Shown: positions 44,203 through 52,897 of the stretch, in pieces
Position numbering within the stretch: the first letter of the stretch is position 1
Layout: every line of letters starts with the position of its first letter
Assembly (NCBI RefSeq): GCF_001693385.1
Contig: NZ_CP016428.1
Location: 7,492,001 to 7,556,000, forward strand
Source: Bradyrhizobium icense
Lineage (GTDB): Bacteria > Pseudomonadota > Alphaproteobacteria > Rhizobiales > Xanthobacteraceae
Reading direction: 5' to 3'
Length of the DNA: 64,000 nt
The notes under the pieces: generated by a model
Databases searched by the model: none
The model's input: the letters and a program-made list of their open reading frames with translations, nothing else
What the model was told of the DNA's origin: nothing
Program-made: the position numbers and the translations under genes

Positions 44203-45471
44203 TTATCGTCGCCCGGGCAGCCACGCGACAAACCCCGCTTCGCCGAGCCGCTTCATCACGTCATCTAGATGCGCCCGATCCCGCGTTTCGATAACGACTT
44301 CGAGCAAGGTGCCCTTGGCGGGAAGATCGGAGAAGGTGCGCTGGTGTGAAACCTCGATGATGTTGGCGCCGGCTTCGGCGAGCAGCGCCGAGACGGCGGC
44401 GAGCTGGCCGGGACGGTCGACGATGTCGATCGCGATCTGGGTCAGCCTGCCCTCGCGCGCGAGCTCGCGGGTCAGCACGGAGGCGATCAGCCGCGTGTCG
44501 ATGTTGCCGCCAGTTAGCACAAGGCCGACATTGCGGCCGGCAAAACGCTGCGGCGTCGCCAGCACCGCCGCAAGGCCGGCGGCGCCGGCGCCCTCGACCA
44601 CGGTCTTTTCGATTGCGATCAGCATCGTCACCGCCCGCTCGATCTGATCTTCGGTGACGAGAACGATGTCATCGACGAGATGGCGGATGATCTCGGTGGT
44701 GATCCGGCCCGGCACCTTCACTGCAATGCCTTCGGCAAGCGTGTCGCCGCGCATCGGCAGATGCTGGCCCTTGATGGCGTTGTACATCGAGGGATAGAGC
44801 TGCGCCTGCACGCCGACGATCTGCAGGTCCGGCCTCAGCGATTTGGCCGCAATCGCCATGCCGGAAATCAGCCCGCCGCCGCCGATCGGCACCACTAGCG
44901 TATCGAGCTGCGGCGCGGCCCGGAGCATTTCCAGCGCGATGGTGCCCTGCCCAGCGATGATCAAGGGATCGTCGTAAGGATGGATCATGATCATGCCGTG
45001 CGCCTCGCCATGCGTGCGCGCAAATTCGCCGGCCTCCTCCAGCGTCTTGCCGGAGATGATCGTATTCGCGCCGTGACGCCGCGTGTTCTCGATCTTCACC
45101 ATCGGGGTGCCGACCGGCATCACGATGCTAGCGGGAATGCCGAGCCGGCTGGCATGATAGGCCACGCCCTGCGCGTGGTTGCCGGCCGACATCGCGATCA
45201 CGCCGCGCCGCCGCTCCTCCGGCGACAGCGCCAGCAGCCGGTTGAGCGCGCCGCGCTCCTTGAACGTCGAGGTGAACTGCAGGTTCTCGAATTTGAGCCA
45301 GAGGCTGCAGCCGCAGATCTCGCTCAGCGTCCGGCTCTGGTCGCATTCGGTGACGACGACCGACCCGGCAATGGACGCGGCCGCGGCCGTGACGTCCTCG
45401 GGCGTGACGGCAAGGCGGCGGGATTCGGAAGCGGTTTTTGTCGGCGGAACATTCTTGGTGGGGTTCGGCAT
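44203..45471 (-). CDS. Threonine ammonia-lyase
   Basis: The 422-residue PLP enzyme deaminates threonine to 2-oxobutanoate, an early step to isoleucine or a catabolic route. The PLP Lys71 lies in FTSTFKERGALN; IGGGGLISGMAIA and VVEGAGAAGLAAVLA are family motifs. One ACT-like domain (about 345-420, with AIDIVDRPGQLAAVSALLAEA) forms the C-terminus, suggesting amino-acid control. This single-ACT layout is a common form of the biodegradative/biosynthetic-like class in alphaproteobacteria. ATG 45471 was chosen; upstream frame is not coding. Confidence 0.93.
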   Translation of the reverse strand: MPNPTKNVPPTKTASESRRLAVTPEDVTAAAASIAGSVVVTECDQSRTLSEICGCSLWLKFENLQFTSTFKERGALNRLLALSPEERRRGVIAMSAGNHAQGVAYHASRLGIPASIVMPVGTPMVKIENTRRHGANTIISGKTLEEAGEFARTHGEAHGMIMIHPYDDPLIIAGQGTIALEMLRAAPQLDTLVVPIGGGGLISGMAIAAKSLRPDLQIVGVQAQLYPSMYNAIKGQHLPMRGDTLAEGIAVKVPGRITTEIIRHLVDDIVLVTEDQIERAVTMLIAIEKTVVEGAGAAGLAAVLATPQRFAGRNVGLVLTGGNIDTRLIASVLTRELAREGRLTQIAIDIVDRPGQLAAVSALLAEAGANIIEVSHQRTFSDLPAKGTLLEVVIETRDRAHLDDVMKRLGEAGFVAWLPGRR

Positions 45472-45629
45472 TTCGGCGACCTCGTTAAGAGGCAATCGTA
45501 TAGGCCTTTTCCGCTCCTTTCGCCTCCTCGACCTCGTAATAATCCCGTCCCATGAACATGGGTGTCGCAAAAAGCCGCCGCGGGGTTACACTTGTGCGGG
45601 CTGCAGGGACAGGCAGCCGGAGTTTTCAG

Positions 45630-46307
45630 ATGAATTCATTGAGCGATGGGCCCAGGGCGGAAGCCATCACGGTCGTGCTGGTCGAGGACGACGCGCCGAC
45701 GCTTTGGCGGCTGCAGGACGCGCTGGCCAAGGCCGGGTACCAGGTCAGGGCCGCCGGCACGCTCGCCGAAGCCCGCGCCTGCCTTGCGCAAGGCGCGCCG
45801 AAGGTGCTGCTGACCGATCTTCAGTTGCCGGATGGCCATGGCGTCGACCTGATCCGCGAGACGCGGCAGCGCTTTCCCGACACCGAGATCATGGTGATCT
45901 CGATCCTCGGCGACGAGGAAAGCGTGATTTCGGCGATCACCGTCGGCGCGACCGGCTATCTGCTCAAGGACGCCTTCCCGACCGACATCGCCGCCACCGT
46001 GCGCGATCTCGTCGCCGGACACTCGCCGATCTCGGCCTCGATCGCGCGCTTCATCGTGCGCCGAACCCAGAGCACGCCGGAGCCGCCGCCCGGTCCAGTA
46101 CTCAACACCGCCAAACTGACGCCACGCGAAATCGACATTCTCTGGGGCATCGCCAAGGGCTTTAGCTACGCCGAGATTGCCAGCCATCTCGGCCTGTCAC
46201 GCCAGACTGTGCCCGGGCATATCAAGAGTATCTATCGCAAGCTCGAGGTCCATACCCGGGGCGAGGCGGTGTTCGAGGCGGTCCAGCAGGGCTTGATCAA
46301 GTTGTGA
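45630..46307 (+). CDS. LuxR-type response regulator
   Basis: The 225-residue regulator has a receiver domain (about 15-130, with phospho-acceptor Asp63 in LLTDLQLPDG and a Lys in GYLLKDAFP) and a C-terminal LuxR HTH (about 160-220). The recognition helix reads LSRQTVPGHIKSIYRKL, where family members usually have TVxxHVxxI. It starts at ATG 45630 after CGGAG. Its stop overlaps the histidine kinase start by four bases (GTGA), so the two are a coupled two-component system. Targets are unknown. Confidence 0.92.
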   Translation: MNSLSDGPRAEAITVVLVEDDAPTLWRLQDALAKAGYQVRAAGTLAEARACLAQGAPKVLLTDLQLPDGHGVDLIRETRQRFPDTEIMVISILGDEESVISAITVGATGYLLKDAFPTDIAATVRDLVAGHSPISASIARFIVRRTQSTPEPPPGPVLNTAKLTPREIDILWGIAKGFSYAEIASHLGLSRQTVPGHIKSIYRKLEVHTRGEAVFEAVQQGLIKL

Positions 46308-48244
46308 ACGATCACGGCGACGACGTGCAACCGGAGCTGCCCGGCCGCGCGCGGCGTCGGCTGCGATCGTCCCGTCTCATCCAGTATCTGCTGTTGCAGG
46401 CGGTAATCGCCGTCGCCGGCGTCGCGGTGCTTCTGCAATCGCTGCCCGGACCTCCCGCGCAGTATCAGGTGACGGCCTTTCAGCTCACCGAAGCCGGCGC
46501 CGAGCGGCCGGTGACGCTGCCGTACTTCTCCCCGTTGCGCAATGCGATGAACGATCCGCCGCGTTTCCAGGGACACTTCGTCCGCCCGGCCGGCGAGACC
46601 TCGCAGGCCTGGTCGGTGTTCCTGCCGCGCTTCACCAACGGTGTCGAGGTTACCGTCAACGATGTCGTGATCCTCGACAGCCGGCGCGATCCCGCCGCCA
46701 ACCGGCCCGACCGGAACACGCCGGCGATTGCGGTAATCCCCGCATCGGTGCTGCGCGACGGCGACAACGCCATCTCGATCCGGCTGTTCATCTGGGGTCC
46801 GATATCAGGCTTTCTCGATCGCATCTGGGTCGGCCCGGATGAAGCGTTGCGTCCGACCTATAATCTCAGAACGCTGGTGTTCGTCACATTGCCGGTGGTG
46901 TTCTCGTCCTGGCAGGCGATTCTGGCCGTGATCCTCGGCATCATGTGGGTGATGCGGCGCCATGAGCCGGCCTATGGCGTTCTGGCGGCGGCGATGGCCG
47001 TGGGTGTCGGCCAGGCGTTCCTGCAAACGCCTATGGGCGAGACGCCGTTTTCCAGGTTGAACGTGATCCTGATTTCCTCCGCGCCGATCGAAAGCGCGCT
47101 GGTCTTGGTCTTTGCGCTGCTGCTCTCGGGCTGGAAGTGGCAGCGCTACGCCTGGATCATCTTCATTCCGGGCATCGCATTGGCGCTGGCCGGCCTGTTC
47201 GGAAATCAGGCGCTGGTGCGCGCCCTGTTCCTGATTCTCGCCGTACCCATGGTCGGCATCTCCCTTCTCATCATGGCCGTCGTTACCGCGCGATCGGCGC
47301 TGCAACGGCAGAACGTCGCGAGTTTTCTGCTTGGCTGCGCGGTCACGATCATGCTGACCTGCTGGATCGTCGACCTGCTCTCGGTGTTTCAGATGATGCC
47401 CAACCGCATCTTCACCGCGCGGCTGTCCTATTCGGCGATGCTGGTCGCGATCGGCGCGGGGTTGACCTGGCGCTTCGCCCGAGCGCTCAATCAGGTCGAC
47501 GGCTTTGCCGGCCGCCTCGTCACCCAGGTGCGCGAGGCGGAGGAAAAGCTGAAGGCCAGTTTCGCCCGCGAGGAGGAGCGCGCCCGCGCCGCGGCGCTGG
47601 CGCGGGAGCGCACACGGCTGATGCGCGACCTGCATGACGGGCTCGGCGGCCAGCTCGTCAGCATCGTAGCGCTCAGCGAGCGCGGCAATGGCAGCGCAGG
47701 GATAGGCGATGCGGCACGCGCGGCGCTGAAGGATCTGCGCCTCGTCATCGACTCCATGGACGACATCGGCGGCGATCTGATGCTGGCGCTGGGCTCATGG
47801 CGCGAACGCGCCATGGCGCAACTGCGTCCGCATGACATCGCGCTGGATTGGCGCGCGGTCACGGCGCAGGGCCTGCCGGTTCATCCCGAACTGCGGCCGT
47901 GGCACGTCATCCAGATCGTACGGCTGCTGGATGAAGCCGTGACCAATGCGGTCAAGCACGCCGAGGCACGGCGCATTACGGTGAGGATCGAGACGCTGGC
48001 GGGCGCCGATGGCGTCGAGCGCGGCTGCATCACCGTCGAAGACGACGGCAAGGGCTTTGAGATCGCGTCTGACGGCGGGGCCGCAGGAGCTGCGAAAACG
48101 GCGCGCGGTCTGCGCAACATGCGAAGCCGCGCCGCGCGCTGCGGCGCGGAGCTGGAACTGAGCTCCTGCGCCCAAGGAACTCGCAAAGGCACGCGCGTCA
48201 GGCTGACCTTGCCTCACCGCTTTCCCGACAGCGACGGCGGTTAG
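46304..48244 (+). CDS. HisKA_3-type sensor histidine kinase with 7TM-like domain
   Basis: The 646-residue kinase has an N-terminal hydrophobic helix, a periplasmic beta-rich domain (about 55-175), a block of seven transmembrane segments (about 190-390, 7TM-DISM-like), then a coiled coil and a HisKA_3 kinase. The phospho-acceptor His444 is in RDLHDGLGG, and the ATPase shows DEAVTNAVKHAEA and EDDGKGFEI. It starts at GTG 46304, overlapping the response regulator. A soluble or membrane ligand may be sensed by the extracytoplasmic domain, but none can be named. Confidence 0.92.
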   Translation: MNDHGDDVQPELPGRARRRLRSSRLIQYLLLQAVIAVAGVAVLLQSLPGPPAQYQVTAFQLTEAGAERPVTLPYFSPLRNAMNDPPRFQGHFVRPAGETSQAWSVFLPRFTNGVEVTVNDVVILDSRRDPAANRPDRNTPAIAVIPASVLRDGDNAISIRLFIWGPISGFLDRIWVGPDEALRPTYNLRTLVFVTLPVVFSSWQAILAVILGIMWVMRRHEPAYGVLAAAMAVGVGQAFLQTPMGETPFSRLNVILISSAPIESALVLVFALLLSGWKWQRYAWIIFIPGIALALAGLFGNQALVRALFLILAVPMVGISLLIMAVVTARSALQRQNVASFLLGCAVTIMLTCWIVDLLSVFQMMPNRIFTARLSYSAMLVAIGAGLTWRFARALNQVDGFAGRLVTQVREAEEKLKASFAREEERARAAALARERTRLMRDLHDGLGGQLVSIVALSERGNGSAGIGDAARAALKDLRLVIDSMDDIGGDLMLALGSWRERAMAQLRPHDIALDWRAVTAQGLPVHPELRPWHVIQIVRLLDEAVTNAVKHAEARRITVRIETLAGADGVERGCITVEDDGKGFEIASDGGAAGAAKTARGLRNMRSRAARCGAELELSSCAQGTRKGTRVRLTLPHRFPDSDGG

Positions 48245-48259
48245 CGTGCACACTTTAGT

Positions 48260-48333
48260 TTACGCGTTTTCTTTACGCGAACCGGTGCCCACCCCCGGAT
48301 CAAGTCCGAGGGCATGCTTCGCTTGAAAACGCT
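48260..48333. repeat. Dispersed repeat copy 1 (ACGCGAACCGG-GAAAACGCT)
   Basis: The sequence shares the TTTACGCGAACCGGTGCCCA and GCTTCGCTTGAAAACGCT segments with the copy at 58040-58089, with a longer spacer. It lies between the histidine kinase stop and the small secreted protein stop. Confidence 0.7.
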
Positions 48334-48338
48334 TTGCC

Positions 48339-48644
48339 TCAGCGGCGACCGACGCGGTTGACCGGGCCACCGCGGTTCATGGGCGTGCCGGGACGAACGC
48401 CAACGCCCCGAGCTCCGACGCCCACAGCGCCGACGCCAACACGGGCAACGCCCACGGCCGGCGTCACCACCGCAGCCGCCGCGACCGGTGTCGGGCGCGC
48501 GACGCAGCCCTTCGGCACGCCGACCGTCTTGCAATAAACCACTGCAGCCTGGGCAGAGCTTACGCCGCCGACTGCAAAGGAAGCCACGGCCGAAAACGCT
48601 GCGAGCGTCAGACCTGCGCTCAGCCAACCTGTCTTCTTCAACAT
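48339..48644 (-). CDS. Small secreted Val/Gly-rich protein
   Basis: The 101-residue protein has a signal peptide (MLKKTGWLSAGLTLAAFSAV) ending near AQAA. The mature part has two Cys (YCKTVGVPKGCVARP) and a low-complexity Val/Gly/Ala tail with repeated GVGV. No family is recognised. It is the kind of small exported protein common in Bradyrhizobium. Confidence 0.82.
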   Translation of the reverse strand: MLKKTGWLSAGLTLAAFSAVASFAVGGVSSAQAAVVYCKTVGVPKGCVARPTPVAAAAVVTPAVGVARVGVGAVGVGARGVGVRPGTPMNRGGPVNRVGRR

Positions 48645-48882
48645 GTGTCATCTCTCCCGAATTGGGCGTGCAGCTCTTTGCGATGTGCCGATCGGTCACC
48701 GCAGCCGACGCGAGATGTACATGGTCCATCGAGCGGTCCGGCAACATCCCATGAAAATGGTGTGGGTGTGCTCGGGGCGATTTGCGGCCCCGACGCCATG
48801 AACATGGCATGGACCGCGGGCGCAACCTCGACGAGTTTTCGCGCGCTTTCAATCTCCCATTCTCGTCAAAAGGTGATCCACG

Positions 48883-49116
48883 ATGAAATCGATCCATGTC
48901 GCGGCCGCAGCCCTGATCCTGTCGCTCGCCGCCGGCTCGCTGGCTCAGGCGCAATCCGGCCCCACTCCCCAGGAGCAGATGGCCTGCCGTTCGGATGCCG
49001 GAAAATTCTGCGCCGAACATATCGGCAAGCCGCCGCAGATGAATGCCTGCCTGAAAGCGAACAAGACGAAGCTGTCGGACGGTTGCCGCAAGGTGGTGGA
49101 ATCGCGGGGCGGGTAA
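48883..49116 (+). CDS. Cysteine-rich-repeat secreted protein
   Basis: The 77-residue protein has a signal peptide ending near AQAQ, then one cysteine-rich GLG1-like repeat: MACRSDAGKFCAEHIGKPP and ACLKANKTKLSDGCRKV. The four Cys probably form disulfides. An AAAAGGTG SD precedes ATG 48883. Similar repeats occur in Bradyrhizobium secreted proteins of unknown function. Confidence 0.87.
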   Translation: MKSIHVAAAALILSLAAGSLAQAQSGPTPQEQMACRSDAGKFCAEHIGKPPQMNACLKANKTKLSDGCRKVVESRGG

Positions 49117-49190
49117 AGGCCTGATCCGAAAAGGCGCCACCCATTCTCTGCGGACAACGCGAAGCGTTCACCAGGCCATTACGACCAAAC

Positions 49191-49228
49191 AAAAAGGAGC
49201 GCGATGACGTTCGAAGTCATCACGCTCC
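49191..49228 (-). terminator. Rho-independent terminator for the 49254 gene
   Basis: A near-perfect 13-base stem (GGAGCGCGATGAC with GTCATCACGCTCC, one mismatch) is followed on the minus strand by TTTTTG. It sits 26 bases past the stop of the minus-strand gene. Confidence 0.85.
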
Positions 49229-49253
49229 GACATTTGCGGTCGCCGCAGAAAAA

Positions 49254-49994
49254 TCAATCATCCTGTTCGAACAGCCTGATCCGCGGTATCTCGCTTCTCG
49301 CCGGCTCGACGAACATGTCCCTTCTCCCGGGCTCGCCAAAGAACCCCCTCGGCTCGGCTTCTTCGCGGATTCTGATCCGCCGCGGCTCGGTCGCTTCCCG
49401 GACCCGCTCCTCGACCGCCTCGAGTTCCTGCTCGCGGGGCTGCTGGAGGCGGCGCTTGTCGGCCCAGCGCTGGCGCCGCTCGGCGCGCCGTTGTTCGGCG
49501 GCAGCCCGTTTGAGATCTGTATCACGGGCCTTGGCAAATGCCTCCTGCGGCGCGGCGGTCTTTTCCGGCGCAGCGGTCTTTTCGCTGACCTGTTCGGCTG
49601 GCTTCGAGGGTTTCGGCGATGTCGGTACAGGTTGAGCGGCCGCTGCGTTGTTGGCTGTCTTGTCTTCGGCCGGAGCATTATTGACGGGCGGCGTTGCCGA
49701 TGTCGTTTGTGGCTGTGGTTGCGTTTGGGGCTGCGGCTGCGCCTGCTCGGGCTGCGGCTGTTCCTGGGCCGGCGCCGAAGCGGGATTGGCGGCCGCCGCC
49801 GTCGCCGCGGGCACCGGCTCGGACGGCGCCGTCGAAACGGGTATCGGCTCCGCCGACATCCGGCGCTCCAGCTTGGAGATCGTCTGCATCGGCGGGCTGA
49901 CGATGTTGGCAGCCAGATATCCACCGCCGAGGCCGGCGGCGACCGCCACGACCACGGTTCCCGCCCCTGCAAAATAAGCGGTTGATGTGCGCAT
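49254..49994 (-). CDS. Membrane-anchored Pro/Gln-rich protein
   Basis: The 246-residue protein has an N-terminal transmembrane segment (about 8-32, TAYFAGAGTVVVAVAAGLGG), a long low-complexity Pro/Gln/Ala linker (about 50-145) and a highly charged Arg/Glu-rich C-terminal coil. ATG 49994 with GGAG upstream is preferred to GTG 50000. The layout suggests a periplasm-spanning or envelope protein; no family is recognised. Confidence 0.78.
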   Translation of the reverse strand: MRTSTAYFAGAGTVVVAVAAGLGGGYLAANIVSPPMQTISKLERRMSAEPIPVSTAPSEPVPAATAAAANPASAPAQEQPQPEQAQPQPQTQPQPQTTSATPPVNNAPAEDKTANNAAAAQPVPTSPKPSKPAEQVSEKTAAPEKTAAPQEAFAKARDTDLKRAAAEQRRAERRQRWADKRRLQQPREQELEAVEERVREATEPRRIRIREEAEPRGFFGEPGRRDMFVEPARSEIPRIRLFEQDD

Positions 49995-50102
49995 CGTCAC
50001 TCTCCCTCATCCCCGCGGGCAACGCGTGGGTGAGGTCGATGTTCCGGCACGGCACTGTGAGGGAATTGGAACCGGCGGCGCTGCGATCGCGGCGCTCACC
50101 GA

Positions 50103-50819
50103 TCAAATCATCGCGGCGACTTTTTCCAGGCCGATGATGCGGGCGAGCGAGCGGACTTCACTCTTCTGGTCTTCACGCAACTGGAACAGCAGCGGCATCG
50201 CTGCAGATTTCAATTGCTGGACTTCCGCGGACTCGGGATCGATCGGTACGCCTGATACATTCGGGTTGGCCTGCCGGCCTGCATGAATCTTGCGGGCGAC
50301 GGCGCGCAGCGCGGTTTCCACCGGCGGCCAGTAGGACTCCTGCGAAGCCGACAATTTCAGGCGGTCCTTGATCCCGGCAATCTGGACATCGCTCAGCAGC
50401 GCGTAGCCTTTCTGCGGCTGGGGCTTGGCTGCGGCCTTGGGCTTGACGGGCGCAGGCGCCGGCGCCGTGCTCGGCGCGGCGGCGGTGGGCGTCGTGGACG
50501 TAACGGTGGGAGCCGCGATCTCCTTCGGCATCCCGATATCGGCGGGCGAAGTCGAGGCATAGGCCCGGCGCAGCGCTTCGTTCAGCTCGGGATCCCTGGG
50601 CTGGGGTTCAATCGCGGCGGTGGCGTAGCTGATCACCGCGAGGCGATCCTTCTTGCTTTCCTTGTTCGTGACCGGGCCCTGAACGGAGGAAGCCGACGCC
50701 AGTTCGTACCGAGCGGCAGGCACGCTGTCGCGGCCGAGAATGGCGGTGACGGCGGCGCCGGCCACGAGAAAGCAGATCAGCGCGACAATCGTCATAGTCT
50801 TGGTCAAAAAGGTCTCCAT
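50103..50819 (-). CDS. Membrane-anchored Spy/LTXXQ-like protein
   Basis: The predicted 238-residue protein has one N-terminal transmembrane helix (TKTMTIVALICFLVAGAAV), a linker rich in Ala, Pro and Thr, and a helical domain with LSDVQIAGIKDRLKLSASQE and YWPPVETALRAVARK. This helical part resembles the LTXXQ/Spy-like periplasmic chaperone class, but the match is weak. ATG 50819 (METFLTK) is preferred to TTG 50861. It lies 108 bases upstream of the previous gene on the same strand. Confidence 0.72.
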   Translation of the reverse strand: METFLTKTMTIVALICFLVAGAAVTAILGRDSVPAARYELASASSVQGPVTNKESKKDRLAVISYATAAIEPQPRDPELNEALRRAYASTSPADIGMPKEIAAPTVTSTTPTAAAPSTAPAPAPVKPKAAAKPQPQKGYALLSDVQIAGIKDRLKLSASQESYWPPVETALRAVARKIHAGRQANPNVSGVPIDPESAEVQQLKSAAMPLLFQLREDQKSEVRSLARIIGLEKVAAMI

Positions 50820-50938
50820 TCCCGCCGACGTTTGGTCCTTTTGCCGAAAACTGGATGACAATTGAGGCTATACGATGCCAATCGCCGCGCTGACGCGGTC
50901 GAAAAAGATGGGGAAAAAGTCCCGAAATTGTCCCGGAA

Positions 50939-51184
50939 TCAGGCCGCTGCGGCCAATTCATAGGCCTCCTGGATATCGGCAACGATATCGGAGGCCTCCC
51001 ACAGCGCGTCGGGGGCGACCTGCTGCAACGTGACGGTCCAGTTGCTCTTGCGGTTGCGCGGCATGCTGACGACGTCGAATTCGATCCCGCGGCACAGTGG
51101 ATGCCGGTCGAGCGCAAACATCACCCGCCGCCGGATCTCCTCGAGGGTCGCCGGGGTTTTGGCAAAATGCCGATCGAAATCCAT
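50939..51184 (-). CDS. Small conserved-looking protein
   Basis: The 81-residue soluble protein begins MDFDRHFAKTPATLEEIRRR and has NWTVTLQQVAPDALWEASDI. It has no signal peptide. It looks like a real small gene because of its codon pattern and helix/strand mix, but no family is recognised. Confidence 0.72.
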   Translation of the reverse strand: MDFDRHFAKTPATLEEIRRRVMFALDRHPLCRGIEFDVVSMPRNRKSNWTVTLQQVAPDALWEASDIVADIQEAYELAAAA

Positions 51185-51324
51185 TCCTTACCCCTTCAAT
51201 TTGCCGTCCGACCGTGGCAGCGGGCCATCGTCTGGGGCTATTGTTGGGGCCGATATGGTTAACGGAGCGTTAAGCCTTGGCAAGGCCGGGGACGCGAGCA
51301 AACGACGGAGCGGAACAGCCCGGC

Positions 51325-51975
51325 ATGGCTGAAGCGACATCCCAGACGACGTCAGTCGCGGCCGGACCGTCGGTTCGCGCCGCGCTGGCAGCGGCCATCG
51401 CGATTTCAGTCTTCACGCTGTCGATTGCGACGTTCGAACTGTCGATGGCGGACTGGCCGTCCGGCCTCGTCCTGCTCGTCGTCGTGCCGCTGGTCGCGCT
51501 CGTGTTCTTCGGCTGCATGGTCTGGTCGGCTTCGCTACTCCCAAAGATCCGAACCAGTGGAGCGAAGTTCGCCCTCCCCTTCCTGATCTGCGCGCTGACG
51601 CTCGCCATTCTCGCCTACGCGCCGCTGCACCAGGTCGCGCTCCAGCAGAACTTCCGCTGGCACCGGGCCGACCGCGAACGGATCGTGGCGCGCGTCGAAG
51701 CCGGCGAACTGAAACCCAACGTCTCCGACAACAAGAGCCTGATCGCGCTCGGCAACCGCGAACCGAATGTTTCCGTAGGCAACGACATCGTCGTCGACGA
51801 GACGGATCAAGGCACCTATGTGCTGTTTTTGACCTCACGCGGCCTGAAGCACTATTTCACCGGCTTCCTTCACGTGCCGCCGGGCGGCGATCCCAAGCAC
51901 TTCTTCGAATTCGCCAACAAGCCGCCGAGCCGGCTCGAGCGCTACGACGAGAATTGGTATTTCGTGGCGAATTAG
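51325..51975 (+). CDS. Three-TM membrane protein of unknown function
   Basis: The predicted 216-residue protein has three hydrophobic segments in the first 100 residues (about 17-42, 50-72 and 85-105) and a soluble C-terminal domain with NDIVVDETDQGTYVLFLTS and FTGFLHVPPGGDP. ATG 51325 was chosen over TTG 51277. Its TAG stop overlaps the convergent EamA stop by four bases. Confidence 0.75.
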   Translation: MAEATSQTTSVAAGPSVRAALAAAIAISVFTLSIATFELSMADWPSGLVLLVVVPLVALVFFGCMVWSASLLPKIRTSGAKFALPFLICALTLAILAYAPLHQVALQQNFRWHRADRERIVARVEAGELKPNVSDNKSLIALGNREPNVSVGNDIVVDETDQGTYVLFLTSRGLKHYFTGFLHVPPGGDPKHFFEFANKPPSRLERYDENWYFVAN

Positions 51976-52880
51976 GCGGCTTTCGCGCGAAGCGAGCCGC
52001 CAGCGACGCTGCCAAGCGCGATGCCGCCGATGATCAGCGCCATCGCCAGAAAAAGCGACGGCTCCAGCGGCTCGTTCAGGATGGCGGTCGCGCTGACGAT
52101 TCCGAACAGCGGCGTCGCCAGCAGGCACAGCGAGGTGGTGACGGCTGGCAGGCTCCGGTTCACCATCGTCATCGCCCAGTTGGCGAATGCCGTGCAGATG
52201 ATTCCGCTATAGAGCATCAACGCGGCAAGGCGCCATGTCCACGCGATATGTAGCGTGCCTTCCACGAACCACGCGATGGTCGCAAGCAGCGCGGCCGCCA
52301 GCAACACCTGCCAGAACACGAGCTGAAAGGGCGTCGAGATCCACTTGTGGGCGCGGACGTAAACGATGTTGCCGGCCCAGCAGAATGCCGCGAGCAGGAT
52401 CAGGCCGCTGCCGAACAGCGCGTTGCGGTCGTCCCAGTTCAGCGTCTGCGGATTGAAGATGATCGCGAGACCCGCCAGGCCACAACCGATACCGATCGCG
52501 CGCCGGCGCGTGATCTGCTCAGACAGGAACATGGCTGCTCCGATCGCGACCCATAGCGGCGTCGTGTAGCCAAGCACGATCGCCCTTCCCGCCGGCACGA
52601 ATTGCAGCCCGGCCGCGACCAGCGCGGAAAACGCCACCAGGTGCAGGATCGAGGTGCAGAACACGACCGGCAGATCGCCGCGCTTCGGCACGATGAAGGT
52701 CCCCTGCGCCCACAACATCGGCGCCAGCGTCGCGGCGGCGATCATGCAGCGCAGCGCCGTCGCCCATAGCGGGGACACGTCGTGCACGATCATCTTCGTC
52801 ACCGGCCAGTTGGTTCCCCACGCGAACACGACGCCGGCAAGTAGCGCCGCCGCGCCGCGGGTTGAAAGTTCACTGGCCAT
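51972..52880 (-). CDS. EamA/DMT-family transporter
   Basis: The 302-residue protein has ten transmembrane segments and two EamA repeats, with LAGVVFAWGTNWPVTKMIV at the start and GSGLILLAAFCWAGNIVYVR at the start of the second repeat. It should export a metabolite or amino acid. It is divergent from a MocR-type regulator with only 17 bases between the predicted starts, so the two are probably a regulator-exporter pair. Confidence 0.92.
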   Translation of the reverse strand: MASELSTRGAAALLAGVVFAWGTNWPVTKMIVHDVSPLWATALRCMIAAATLAPMLWAQGTFIVPKRGDLPVVFCTSILHLVAFSALVAAGLQFVPAGRAIVLGYTTPLWVAIGAAMFLSEQITRRRAIGIGCGLAGLAIIFNPQTLNWDDRNALFGSGLILLAAFCWAGNIVYVRAHKWISTPFQLVFWQVLLAAALLATIAWFVEGTLHIAWTWRLAALMLYSGIICTAFANWAMTMVNRSLPAVTTSLCLLATPLFGIVSATAILNEPLEPSLFLAMALIIGGIALGSVAGGSLRAKAA

Positions 52881-52897
52881 CTCGAACAGGTCCCGTC

